64,000 nt of DNA, taken from Colocasia esculenta (taxonomy: Eukaryota; Streptophyta; Magnoliopsida; Alismatales; Araceae). The stretch is from the NCBI GenBank assembly GCA_014218235.1, contig JACBKR010001157.1, positions 744,001 to 808,000 of the forward strand, given 5' to 3'. Below, piece by piece: positions 21,020 to 32,517 of the stretch. The stretch's first letter is position 1. Every line of letters starts with the position of its first letter. Position numbers and translations under genes: made by a program. The notes under the pieces were generated by a model. It did no database searches. It saw only the letters and a list, made by a program, of their open reading frames with translations, and had not been told where the DNA came from.

Positions 21020-21887
21020 TAAAGAGATCTTGTCACCACCACTTAACCATATAATTGTTAATGAACTAAAGGAGAGATCAGCTCCACGCGTATGTGTGTG
21101 CATGTTGTGGTTCTCCTTTTTCCAAGTACCTGAGATACAGAGCAAACATATATCTAACGGCTACAATCAGAGGCATTCATTGGGTAGATGTTGAAGGGTA
21201 CATGTCTATAAATGCAACTTTAGTTAGAAGTAATTTTCAGGTTTTTAAGTTTCAATTAGTACCAATTTAAGGATGTGAGGGCCGCGTTAGATCTTCGAAG
21301 ACACTTGTGTGATCTTTGGGCTCTCAAATTCTAGTTTTGGATGTCCACATATGCGTAGAGTTAATAGTGGATCGGGTCGGTTTGACAGACTCACAGGTTT
21401 AGCTCGATGTTAGATCGGACCGCTACATTTCAAAGTCCATAGACTTTTGAGCGGGTCTAAAAGTCCAACCCGTAAAAAATTTGGGCCGAGTTTAGACTTT
21501 TCTATTCGACCCGAGTAGGTTCGATAAAATTACGATATAAATTTTCAATAGATCAATCTTAAATCAGTCAACTAATATTGAACTCTCTGTTGATTAATCG
21601 ATATTAAATTTTCAGTCAATCAATATTAAACATTTGGTCTTGTATATATATATTTTTAACAATATTAATACTTTTTCTTAATTTTTTTATTACCCAAGTT
21701 GAGCCGAGATTGAGTTTTATAATTTTGTGAACCTGTCCGACCTGATATCACTTTGACTTGCATCAGACTTACCTCTAATTAAAAAAGATGGTGTCAAATT
21801 TGGGCCAAGTTCAAGTTGGTCCGACCTGACCAAACCAAGTAACAGCCTTATATATGCATAACTGAAGTCAAATATCTATGGAATAAT
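21020..21887. other. AT-rich spacer with GGGTCGG-type repeat
   Basis: No gene. About 21370-21540 contains CGGGTCGG, CCAACCCG and GGTTCGATAAAAT phrases similar to other GGTTCG-rich repeats in the window. Its ends were not resolved. Confidence 0.35.
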
Positions 21888-22978
21888 TAGGGGTGTAAAC
21901 GAGCCGATACGTTCGACGAGTAGTTCGAAACTCGACTCGATAAAAGCTCGGTCCGACTCGTTTATTTAATTAACGAGCCGAGTTTGAACAACAAAAAAAA
22001 CTCGATTCATAAACGAGCCGAGTCTGAACACATGTGAGCTCGGCTCGATTATACTCGTGAACAACTCGTTTAAGAACTCGTTAAGAGCTCGATTAAATAC
22101 TCGTTAAGAGCTTGTCTAAGTACTCGCTAACACTTCGTTTAAATATTTCTTTAAATATAATAAGTATATACTGATATAAAAATATTTATTTGTTTTTATA
22201 TAGTTATTATTACAATATAAAATATTTATGAGGGCTTAAATGTCATAGACTAAATCCACAGTGTATATACACAAATTATGCAAATGAGGGTATATACACA
22301 AATCATGTAAATAGGGGCATGAACACAAAATTTAGTGTTGCAATGTCCACCAGCATATCAAGCATCTTCTTCCTCCCAAGACCGACTTGTGCAGTAGGTG
22401 AGCCCCCCGGTGGGGCCGAGGGGCACATTGTCGGCTACTGGCATCTCCGGCGACCACTGTGGACCATCCGTTAATGACAGACGGTGCTCTCGGCGGCTAC
22501 AGTACTGTCACCGACGGTGCAGAAAGGGGACTCTAGGCGGTGTGCGAAGGAGAGTCGTAGCACCGCCCCTACCTTGTCGCGCACCAACCCTCTCCCTTCC
22601 GGTGTCTATCTATTAATCTCATATTACTTGTGACAAAGTATGAATATATTTCAAACATTATATTAAAAAAGTTAAATTAAGTAACTTATCAAAACTATTG
22701 AGATATGAGCTTTAAATAAGATAAATTAAGGTCTTATGAACGATCATTTTTTTACTTATAGATTGGATTGGACTTATATATACGAACTCGCAAATTCAAT
22801 TAAACTCGTTAAGATACTCGTTAAGGTCTCGAACTCGAGAGTATTTAAACGAGTCGAGTTTGAACATACATTTTCAATACTCGATATAGCTCAAGCTCGG
22901 CTCGAACTCGATTAAAAGTTAACGAACAGAGTTTGAACAGCATGCTACTCGGCTCGACTCGGCTCGTTTACACCCCTA
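21888..22978. mobile_element. hAT-type non-autonomous transposon (1091 bp), TSD GGAATAAT
   Basis: Terminal inverted repeats TAGGGGTGTAAACGAGCC (left) and its complement (right). An exact 8-bp direct repeat GGAATAAT lies on each side (21880-21887, 22979-22986). An 8-bp TSD with a YAGGG-type TIR is the hAT signature. Subterminal regions are packed with CTCG/CGAG motifs (ACTCGTTAAGAGCTCG and similar). A GC-rich island at 22380-22590 in the middle is unlike the rest and gives a short open frame of unknown origin. Confidence 0.88.
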
Positions 22979-23176
22979 GGAATAATATGAGGTGCCTTTG
23001 AGGTTGGCTCCACCACTACGCACATGATTTATGACCTTGTACTTGAAATATTAATTAACCTAGCTAGCCCATCCTTTTTCTTTTTTTCTTTGCCATGGAA
23101 AACATTTGATTTGATTGCATAACTAAGTAAAAAATACAAATAATTGACTAAAATTAGCCAGAACTTCTGATGGGAA

Positions 23177-23425
23177 GTGAGGGAAGTCCCATATACCAAA
23201 GATAAAATTAAGCTGCTTGATGCAATCTTGAATCATGGAGCAACATCTCCATATGCTTGTGGTCTCCAGCTTTTAGATGGGTTGCACACTGAAAGAGGTG
23301 GGAAGAAGGGATCTGGTTCTAATTCGGGTGGATATGGACCATATGGTGTACTCGCCAGTGTCTTTGGACACTATATATTGTTAATTACATTAACCACAGT
23401 CAAAACATCATCGAATATATTTTGA
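23177..23425 (+). pseudogene. Unrecognised short open frame, possible gene fragment
   Basis: 82 codons with balanced composition, including VPYTKDKIKLLDAILNHGAT and LDGLHTERGGKKGSGSN. No family is recognised. It is followed directly by two Mutator-type MITEs and could be an exon relic. Support is weak. Confidence 0.2.
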
Positions 23426-23605
23426 GAAAGGTTTAGTGCACTTTCATATTGCACTTAAAGTGCAATATGACTAGACACTCATCCCATGTGGCACTCAATT
23501 ATTAGGTTGCCACTTTATCACCCCCCATGTGAGTGGTGCCACATGGGATAAGTGCCTTGTCATATTATACTTAAGTGCAATAGAAAAGTGCACTAAGTCT
23601 TTCTC
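23424..23605. mobile_element. Mutator-type MITE, copy 1
   Basis: Terminal repeats GAGAAAGGTTTAGTGCAC and GTGCACTAAGTCTTTCTC. The flanking 9-mers ATATATTTT and ATATGTTTT differ at one base. An inner palindrome (GTGGCAC...GTGCCAC) makes the whole 182 bp foldable. Confidence 0.75.
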
Positions 23606-23722
23606 ATATGTTTTACTCAGCTGTCCATGTTGAATAGCCTCCCGAACTGTTCAGGCTTCAGCTACAGGGGAACCTGCTGCATTAACTTTCCCCAAGTACT
23701 CAAAAGTACCATAAATACTCCA

Positions 23723-23904
23723 GAGAAAAGTTTATTGTACTTTTGTATTACATTTTTAAGTATAATATGATTAAGTAATAGTTTATGTGTCATCTAACAA
23801 TTGAATTGTCACTTTATCACTTCTCATCTGAGTAGTGCCACATAGATTCTTTCCTAGCCATATTACACTTAAAATACAATACAAAAATATACTAAATTTT
23901 TCTC
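23723..23904. mobile_element. Mutator-type MITE, copy 2 of the same family
   Basis: 182 bp, begins GAGAAAAGTTTATTGTAC and ends ATATACTAAATTTTTCTC. The flanking 9-mers AATACTCCA and AATACTCAA differ at one base. It is more diverged than copy 1 but the same length and the same TTTATCAC..TGCCACAT core. Confidence 0.72.
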
Positions 23905-24027
23905 AATACTCAAAAATGTTGTTCTACTTGTATTGGGTGGCAACATCTACGATCATAGTTAAAACAGTGGAGGAGCATATTATAATTAGCTGAAGATCAT
24001 GTCTAATTGATCTGCTTCAATGTAATG

Positions 24028-24402
24028 CAGGGTTATAAATAGAACTTGATATTTCGATTTCGATTAGATTTTGATAAAAATTATCAGTTTCAGAATTAAA
24101 AAATGGTACCGATAATTTATTGAAATCGATATCGAATATTTCGATAAGTTATTAAAATCGAAATCAAAATTGAAAAATAATCGAAATTATTATCAGTTAT
24201 TTCGATAAATTATCCATAAATTCAAAAGGTAAAATCATGATAAGCACCTTAACTTATCAGAATTTCGGTTCTGATAATATTATCGGAATCGGAACGGAAT
24301 TAGAATTAACTATTTTGATTTTACCGAAATTAAAATTATATTTTGATTATCAAAATCAAAATCTGTGTTTCTGATTCTGAATCCGACCCGATTACAACCC
24401 TA
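24028..24402 (+). mobile_element. hAT-type MITE (TTTCGATA-rich family), copy A
   Basis: Ends CAGGGTTATAAAT and ATTACAACCCTA. The flanking 8-mers ATGTAATG and ATATAATG differ at one base. The interior is rich in TTATCAGAA/TTTCGATA motifs. The same family lies at 25141-25531 in opposite orientation. Confidence 0.78.
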
Positions 24403-25140
24403 ATATAATGGCAAGGGCACCATGGATCGATCATTGAGATCTTCTCACTGATGTGCGTGTGATCTATCCCATCACTAACATTGTACATGTATTTAGCGGA
24501 AGTATTTAAACTAAGGGATCGGGTCGGAAAGTGAGTCTTATTCTTTATCGGGCTCACTTCACCAACTCTGGACACACGCAAGTGATCACCTGAAATTAGC
24601 TACCCTCATCTAATTACACGTTTAAATTTTCCATGTTTAGATTTCTCGACATAAGTTTTAGTATTTTTTTTATATGATAAAGAGAAAACTTATTTGAGCG
24701 GAGGACCATTCCCCTTTCTTTGTTGGGACACTTGTTGCTATACAATTAAGAATCTAAAGACTGCTTTGAACGGCGACCTTCTTCTTCTTATATATTCTAC
24801 TGACTCTTAGAATATTAATAAAAAGGTCGTATGAATAATTCTGAATCTCGAAGTAGGATTTTAGTTGTGCTCTCATCAATCTATTATTATTAATACTTTT
24901 TTTTATAAAATCAAAATCCAAGATATCTTCTTTTTCAAAAAGAGAAGTGACAAATATATATGGCATACACAACACTCCCCCTATTTTGTCTTCACGTGAA
25001 TCATATAGGCTTACAGATTAATGCATATGCCAGGCATGTGGGCCGCCCGTTTCAGATGGTGCCACTGGATTTGTGCCAATGCTTCGTTTGTCTATTGTTA
25101 GAACATAAGGGCCAGTTGTATTGGAGGGGTTAAGAAGGAG
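24403..25140. other. AT-rich spacer between the paired hAT MITEs
   Basis: No gene. Short frames only; ACCCGATCCC and CGGGTCGG phrases occur but no domain does. Confidence 0.4.
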
Positions 25141-25531
25141 TAGGGTTACAATCGAGTCGGGTTCGGAGTCGAAAATATAGATTTTGATTTCGATTTCGAT
25201 AATCGAAATATAATTTCGATTTCGATTCTAATAAAATTAGAATGATTAATTCCGATTCAGTTCCGATTTCGATAACATTACTGGAACTGAAATTCTGATA
25301 AGATAAGGTACTTACTATGATTTTACCTTTTGAGTTTATGAATAATGTATTGGATAATCGATACCGATTCTGATTCCAACTATTTTTTTAATTCCGATTC
25401 TGATTCCGATAACTTATCAGAATATTTGATACCGATTCTGATAAACTATTGGTATCAATTTTTAATTCTGAAATTGATAATTTTTATCACGGGTCGAAAT
25501 ATCGGTATATCGGGTTCCATTTGCAGCCCTA
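25141..25531 (-). mobile_element. hAT-type MITE (TTTCGATA-rich family), copy B
   Basis: Ends TAGGGTTACAATCGAG and CATTTGCAGCCCTA. An exact 8-bp TSD AGAAGGAG lies on both sides (25133-25140, 25532-25539). The reverse complement aligns along its length with 24028-24402. Confidence 0.85.
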
Positions 25532-25539
25532 AGAAGGAG

Positions 25540-27118
25540 GGGAACGTCGCAGATTAGGGACATGGGTCGGTTTGACAAAAAAGTTAGATTAATCAAATTA
25601 AAATATAAAAAAGTGGGAGTTAAAAGAGGTAGCGTAACTATTTATTTAAAAGGGTTATTTTATCCCCCTCTTAATCTTTGGGCTAGTTCTACTTCAATCC
25701 CCTCCTTAAATTTATTTTTTTTAAAATATAAATTAAGTAACTCCCAATTAAAATAATTAAGAGTATCTAATCCCCTCCCCAAATAGGCAATGTCCAGTCT
25801 GAGGGGGGTGAGATTTTCAGGTAAAAGAATTAAGAGGTTTGGCTTACCTGCTCAAATGAATGCGGCCACCTACAACGCTTCATCTCCCATCGTTTCTCTC
25901 ACTAGATGCTTCACTGCAAAATAAGTAGCGTTCTATATTGCATATATGCCCCGGCTCAAAGTGAAATACTATGAAAAGTTATCTTCCTAGTTGCATTTAC
26001 ATATATACCCCCGTGGTAATTAATAGCCATCAAATTTTCCGGAAAATGTTATTTCTTCTTATTAAAATACACATGTTGAAGCCGATCAAGATGTCTAGTT
26101 TCAAGATTAATCAAGAAGAATGTTGCCAAAGATGTGGTGGGGCTTGAGATGGTGGGGAACTCAATTACACCTCTTCCCCAGTCGCCCATTACAGATAAGA
26201 TCCTGGGTCGCTCAAACCTATTTAGCCATCATGAGCATCTGAGACTTTACACATCGTTTAAAAGTGTTTTAAAAGAAAATTTACATTTTAAAAACTCCGA
26301 CGAAATCACCGACGTTTTCAAATGTCCTTAACCGGTGTTGCCAAACGTTGCCTACCATGTTTGGAAAAAGATTAGGGTTAATTCAACTCAACCCCAAACA
26401 TAATTTTAGACCGGTTTAAAGTACAATTTGATTTGGTAATACAAGAGTTAACATTATGAGTTAAAGTAAGTTAATCTATTTTTTTTGTCTTAGTGGTTTG
26501 AAAGGTCAAAGTGACTAACTCATCTACTTTTGTATTGTTTTTCTTAAAATACTCTTATCTTATACCATCTATTACTTTTTTCATTATTTTTTTATTGTAC
26601 TATGTGCTACTATATTCCTTATGATATCTAGATACATATTAAGATTATATAAAATATATTATAAATAAAGTATAATAATATATTGAAATTATCATATATA
26701 ATATAATTAATACCATTATCCTATACCATATATTACTTTTATTATTATTTTTATTGTACTATGTGCTATTATTTTTCTTGTACTATCTAGATGCATATTA
26801 ATATTATAGAAAATATATTATAAATAAATTGTAATAATATATTAAGATTATCATATATATTATTCAACATTATTATTTTTTATATCTTGTGCTATCATTA
26901 TATAAATTAAGGTGTAAGGAGGAAAAAAAAATGTGGATGGACGGTACAATGAAGGAAGAAAAAAATGTGTAAATAAGATATGAAAAGCGAGGACAAAATG
27001 ATAATAAAAAAGAGTTAAAATGGGTTAACTCTACTCTTTTTCTGGAGGTGGATTAGGATAATCCGAGGTAACCTAATTTAGATTCAATCTAATCTATTTT
27101 GACCCAAGTTAAAATTTA
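25540..27118. other. AT-rich spacer, partly an older repeat into which the MULE inserted
   Basis: No gene. 26580-26930 is very AT-rich, with two similar halves (TACCATATATTACTTTT... near 26565 and 26725). Sequence near 26365 (AAAAAGATTAGGGTTAA) has a loose inverted counterpart near 33930 (TTTATCCTAATCCTTTT), so the MULE may sit inside an older terminal-inverted-repeat element. Confidence 0.4.
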
Positions 27119-27359
27119 GGAGGAATCAACACCCGGTCCAGTTTTTGACCTTTTATTTATTTTTAGGTCCATTGACCACTTCATTTCAACATCCGGTCCA
27201 TTCCCCTTTCAAATTTAATTTTAGGTCCACACAACTTCCCACCGTCAGTTAGCTGACGGTAGGAGGGGAGAAATTGTTTTAAAAATACACACTGTTGCGT
27301 TGCATGTGTTGCCTGAGAGGCCTGGGCAGAGGGGAGAGTTCTGGCTGTGGCTGTGGCTG

Positions 27360-27585
27360 TTGCGTTGCCTGGCTGTTAAAAATCTCCACTGTTCTGGCTC
27401 AACAGATGGATAGTTCTGGCTGTTAAAAATCTTAAGTAATTAAGATAGGTATGGCTGTTAAAAATCATAAGTAATTAAGATATCATCTCAACATCCGGCT
27501 GTTAAAAATCTCCACAGAACTCAATAGATGGATCTCGCCTGTGAGATTTCTGGCTGTTAAAAATCATAATTAAATAAGATAGATA
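27360..27585. repeat. GGCTGTTAAAAATC repeats near the MULE left end
   Basis: The 14-mer GGCTGTTAAAAATC occurs five times between about 27370 and 27565, spaced unevenly (about 27-60 bp) and mixed with TAATTAAGATA and CAACATCCGG phrases. They lie inboard of the TIR and may be transposase-binding sites or simple duplication. Confidence 0.75.
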
Positions 27586-27859
27586 TTTCTCTAGGTTAAT
27601 TATTACCAATAACATTCACCTGCACATGAAAGAAGATGGATCTACTTGCTATATTATATGTAGCAACCCTGATGCTGACATTGTATGATCTCGGTTGGCA
27701 GACAGGACCCAGTGCAGTTGCTAATTGAAAGCAATAAAAGTAATGAAACACATCCACATTCACATGTCCAAAAAAACTGAAATAAGATAGCATCCAAAGT
27801 TCAAAAAGTTGCTACTTGTTTCACATGTCCAAAAGAAAGAAATTTGAAATTCAATCTAA

Positions 27860-28359
27860 CTACACATTCATATCCTCATGTGAGTGTGAGTCACAATCAC
27901 TCCCATCATGTCCATCCTTATCTAGAATGCTTAAAAATGCAAATGTCTTTGGTAAAGATTGCACAACCCCTTTTGCTTTGTTTATAAGTGATTTTGAATC
28001 CCTCAGTTCATCCTCCAACCATGCAATTCTGTCCTCTAGCTTTTTTATCTTCTCATCTTTTTCGCAAGTTGTTGTTGTTTCCACGAAACTTCGTACGTTA
28101 TCACACCACATGAAAAAATCACAATTCATCTCCTATAAAGAACATGAAGAAAAATTGTTATTAGTAGATATAAAAGAACGAAAATAAATAGTTGGAGATA
28201 ATTTACCTTGCATTTGTAGAATTGTCTTCCCGGATTTTTTTCCGTTTGGCTAGTTCTCACAAAACAAAAACCATGCCCCCTAATACATCTCATTGGTGGA
28301 GGTTGGATAGGAGAGCGTCTCGGACTCACTATAGCAAGTGAATAAATGAAATGAATCAT
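27860..28359 (-). CDS. GRF-type zinc finger protein encoded in the MULE
   Basis: Two exons, 28207-28359 and 27860-28132, joined by a GT-AG intron of 74 bp, in frame, about 141 residues from the ATG at 28359. The centre carries the plant GRF zinc-finger signature: C-IRGHGFCF, VRTSQTEKNPGRQFYKC and then CDFFMWCD. A coiled coil follows (EKDEKIKKLEDRIAWLEDEL) and an acidic His/Asp tail. GRF fingers bind single-stranded nucleic acid in some proteins; many short plant GRF proteins are transposon-linked. It lies about 70 bp downstream of the MURA frame on the same strand, so the two may be co-transcribed or neighbouring units of one MULE. The start could also be the Met before RCIRGHGF. Confidence 0.72.
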
Positions 28360-28425
28360 AAGATTACAAAATCATGAGAAACAAATAATCATTTGAACAA
28401 AGAATCGTTACAGAAAAATACATAC

Positions 28426-30431
28426 TTATTCAAATATAGGATTTGAGCATGATTTTCGGTTATGTCCCTTCTGCTTACACCTAGAACATGTGTATGTCAT
28501 TTTTACTTCCAATCCTTGTTGTGAAGGAATCCTGTTTTTCTTTGGTCGTCCGGCTCTTCTCTTAGTGGTTGGGGGCTTCACTTCAACATTCTCAAAATCA
28601 ACAAGTGGTTTATCTTGATTTGATATTGGCTTGATGGTCTCAACATAACAACTTTGATAACATTGAGTACTAAAATATAAAGAACAATATTCCTCAACAT
28701 TGCATCCAATTTTATGTGCTACGGCACAAACATGTTTGCAAGGCAATCGTCTTACTTGCCATTCCCTACATGTGCATTCACCCACTTGTAAATCCACAAC
28801 ATGAGATGGTCTACTCAAAACTTCAAATAAATGTCCATTTGAACAATTCACAACAATGCCACGAGTAGAATCCATTAAGTTCTTCAAATATGCATCAATT
28901 TTAGGACACACAGTCGTTTCCCACAATAGACAGTTGTTTCTTCTTTCAAAAGCCAAAGCCATAATTTGTGTCCGAATGCGATCTATCATAGAAAGAATCG
29001 GTAGATTTCTGGCTTCAAGTACCCAACTATTAAATGACTCTGCAGGATTTGAATACATTTCGCCATAACGCTCACCTTGAAAAAAAGCATTGGCCCAATA
29101 ATTTGAATTTTCTTTTCGTGCCCACAATTCACCTTGGACACATAATTCACGCATGTCTACCATTGTTTTTTCAAATTCTCTTACTGTCATCACATATGCC
29201 GCCTTCTTTAAAAGTTCAATAAGAGCATCCTTTGTAGATGAAGAACATTTTCCTCTTAGATACTTTGCAAAATTGTCGGCCAAATGCCTCAAGCAAAATG
29301 CATTATGTGAGTTTGGAAACACATGTGGAATTGCTTGAAGCAAACCTTTACACCTGTCGGAAATAAAAGTTATTTGCCGATCTATAGAAATAGCTTCCTT
29401 TAAACAAGTCAAGAACCAAGTCCAGTTTTCTTCATTTTCTGCATCACATGCGGCCTACGCAAGAGGAAATAGCTCATTCTGTCCATTCAAAGCAGTGGCA
29501 GCAAGTAATTTACCTTGATACTTATCTTTCAAAAATGTCCCATCCAAGAATAACAGTGGTCTACAACCTGTTTGGAAGCCAACGATACATGCATGATAGC
29601 ATATAAAGAATCTTTTGAAACGACCTTCATTTGTCACATCTAATTCCACCACACTACCCGGGTTGGTTCTCTCAACTGCATCTTTATACCATAACAGCTC
29701 ATTAAATGAACATCTTTCATCACCAAATTGTTCTTTATAAGCAACTTCTTTTCCTAACCAAGCTTGGTGATACGGTAAATCAACTTCATATTCTCTAAAT
29801 ATGTCTTTCTTAATGTCTTTGGGCCTGTATAATGGTGCATCCACAATTTTTTCCTGAACTATTGTACTGACCCACTTCTTACTAGCTCTGGGGTGTTTCT
29901 GTGTGCTCAAACCCCCACCACAAGAATGCACATTATTCAAAGATTTGATCTTAAATTGAGGTCCTAACCCAATTCTATTAGCATGCAAACTCCACGCACA
30001 AGTAGCAATTTTACAATGTACTGTAACACGGGTAGAATCATTCTTAATGAAAGTAAAGTCAAATCCTCTTGAAATTGCATACTTTGTTAAATCATTCCGA
30101 AGATGTTCAACAGAGACAAAAATCTGACCAGTAGAATGGATAGCATCATGCCATAAATCTGATCTTAGTCTCATTTCTTCACTTCAATGTTAATCATTTT
30201 TGATCTAAGGATTTCATGCATATCAATGATTCTATCAATGTCCCCTCCATTTAGCAATTTCATCACAGAATTACCCATGTCTGGGATGCGGCATTTTAAT
30301 TCCACCTGATCTCTTATAAGTGTCCATCTAGTACAAACATCATCAAGGATGCCAGACATTTCCATACCTCTATGGATAGGAATTACATAAGCCTCATTCT
30401 TGTATGTGAAAATTCCAGGAACACGATTCAT
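28426..30431 (-). pseudogene. MURA-type Mutator transposase, nearly complete, with one frame break and one stop
   Basis: Reading from 30431: an N-terminal frame of 86 codons (MNRVPGIFTYKNEAYVIPIH...) ends at TGA 30171, overlapping an ATG at 30174 in another frame as ATGA. The second frame holds the MuDR DNA-binding region (GQIFVSVEHLRNDLTKYAI, CKIATCAWSLHA) and the MULE catalytic domain. Catalytic Asp residues are seen in FLDGTFLK and ISDRCKGL and the Glu in SNPAESFNSW. A single TAG at 29457-29455 interrupts FPLA-AACDAENEENW, where a Tyr/Phe-type codon is expected. The C-terminal SWIM finger (CTCREWQVRRLPCKHVCA) and a CCHC knuckle (CSRCKQKGHNRKSC) are intact. It must once have cut and pasted this element. 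It is probably inactive now, but only two lesions are visible. Confidence 0.88.
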
Positions 30432-31787
30432 GTCTAAGCAATGAACACAAATATCAAGAAATTGGAAGATAAATATCTGAAATATGGAACTATCTGTCTA
30501 CAGATCAATATCTGAAATACACAATTGAGAAAAAAGACAAAATATGGATACATATCTGTCTACAGATCAATAATGAGGAAAACTTTGGATCGCATATATA
30601 GGCAGCAAATGCCAATAGAGGAGCAGAAATGGATTGATTGTTTGGATAGAACTCGTATGGTTTTTGGATGGAGGGGTCCCCAGAAGAATTGAAGTGCGAG
30701 ATGCAGCAGAAACATGCCAACTTACTACTACAGTGGCGGCAACAGTCACTACAGTGGTTAATTCTGCCTCCAGACTAGTCATTAACTAAATTATACAATA
30801 AGCATCTTGCATGAGAACAACCCCCCCCCCCCCCCCCCCCACACCAAATCTGATACCTATCTACATCCAAAGAGTAAAGCCGGCCCTGCACCTTGACAAG
30901 CGTTGATCTTTTGCTATGTTCCAAAATTGTCTGACAAAATTATATGAACCAGAAGAAAATATATGAACCAGAAGAAAGTTAGAAAAAAAATAAAAGATAA
31001 GATTCATATAAGAAAAGCAATCCACACTACACATGGGTGGACACAATCTGTAGTGTGGATTCCTCTACTTCCTCTCTTTTTGTTTTGTCGGGGGATTAGA
31101 TGTTTCCACACATCGCAGTGGTCCTCTTTGTGTATAGAGGCGGGAGTTGTTTTTTGGAGTATACTGTCTACACTCATATATTCTTCCTTTTAATACCATT
31201 ATGGTACTATCCACTTTCAAAAAACAAAAAATAATAGTAAGAAAAGCAAAGTTCATTATGTACTTGGAAAAGAAAGTAATATGTGCCTTAGCTTGTATTC
31301 AAAAGTGAGATAAATTATAGGATCAAAATCATGTCTTTTCCATGGTATTCAGTTGAAGGCATCTCAGATTCTCAGCTGATTTATGTGTTCTCTCATGATT
31401 ATTATGATGTCTGCTTTGTCCTTTGATCGAGATGGCAAGAAAATCCATGTAAAACATTTCATTCCCTGTTCTACCATTTCATTCATCGAAAACAGAAATG
31501 TTCATCTTCCATTATCTATGATTAGTTTTTTTAAATTATATCTGTCCATCTAACATATGCCAGGGTGTTCTTTTGGTGGCTACCGATATCCTCTCAACCG
31601 GGTCCATGACCAATTGACCATTTAAATGGTTCATTGAGTACCATCTAAGCAGCAAGTTCCCCATGCACCATAGATGCATTGCTCTCTTAACACTTTTAGA
31701 TTTTCAGCAGCCTCAACTATCTAAAAGACCAATATGATATCCTCTCAACTGGATCCTCAGATGCTTACTAACAAGATATTAAACTTA
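30432..31787. other. MULE interior, upstream of MURA
   Basis: Likely promoter and leader of the transposase, with a poly-C tract at 30821-30840. Short frames have no recognised domain. Confidence 0.4.
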
Positions 31788-32514
31788 GGGTCCGTTTGTT
31801 TCAACCGAAAACCTCTCCAGGAAAAAGTTTTTCAAGGAAAACATTATTTTTAGTTCATTTGGTTTCTCTGAAAATCAAAATCGGAAAAATGTAATCCCGA
31901 AAACTTCTGATTTCGGCATCCGCAGTGAAAACCGGGACGCCGTTTTCCACGCAACACACGGTAGCCATGTTAGACACTATTCATCTAACAGTGAATTGTT
32001 TTGACACTATTCATTTAAGTGGTTTTTTTATTTTTTTTCTTCATTTAAGTCATCTGTGTCAAATTTAATTATTTTGTATTTGTTTTTTAAATTTTTACTT
32101 TTTTATTAAAATATTCATAGAACACTATTCATTCAAGTTATGTTTTTATTTTATTTCTCTTAATTTAAATTGTCTTTGTCAAAGTTATTTATTTTTCACT
32201 AGTTTTTTATATTTTTTAAAATTATCAAAAATAAAATAGAATAAAAAGTGATGAATAGTACATTAGGAGAATGTGGCCTCCTCTCATTGGAGTGGATCAT
32301 AATATCCCATGCACCTCTATCCAATTCTTTAGTAAAAGTTAGCATTTAATGTTGTTGACTTTTTACTTTTAAAAATATTTTATTTACACAAATAACCAGT
32401 GAAAATATTTACCTAACAACCAAATGGACAATTACGTTATCATTTTCACGTAAAAGCTATTCCGTGAAAAACTATTTCTCTCTAAAACTGTTTTACAAGC
32501 AACCAAACGGACCC
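31788..32514. mobile_element. Tourist/PIF-Harbinger-like MITE (727 bp) nested in the MULE
   Basis: Terminal repeats GGGTCCGTTTG at both ends (right end CAAACGGACCC), flanked by TTA on each side (31785-31787, 32515-32517). The interior contains inverted AAAACTT/TTTTCAC phrases and two partly similar ATTCATTTAAGT segments. Confidence 0.82.
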
Positions 32515-32517
32515 TTA

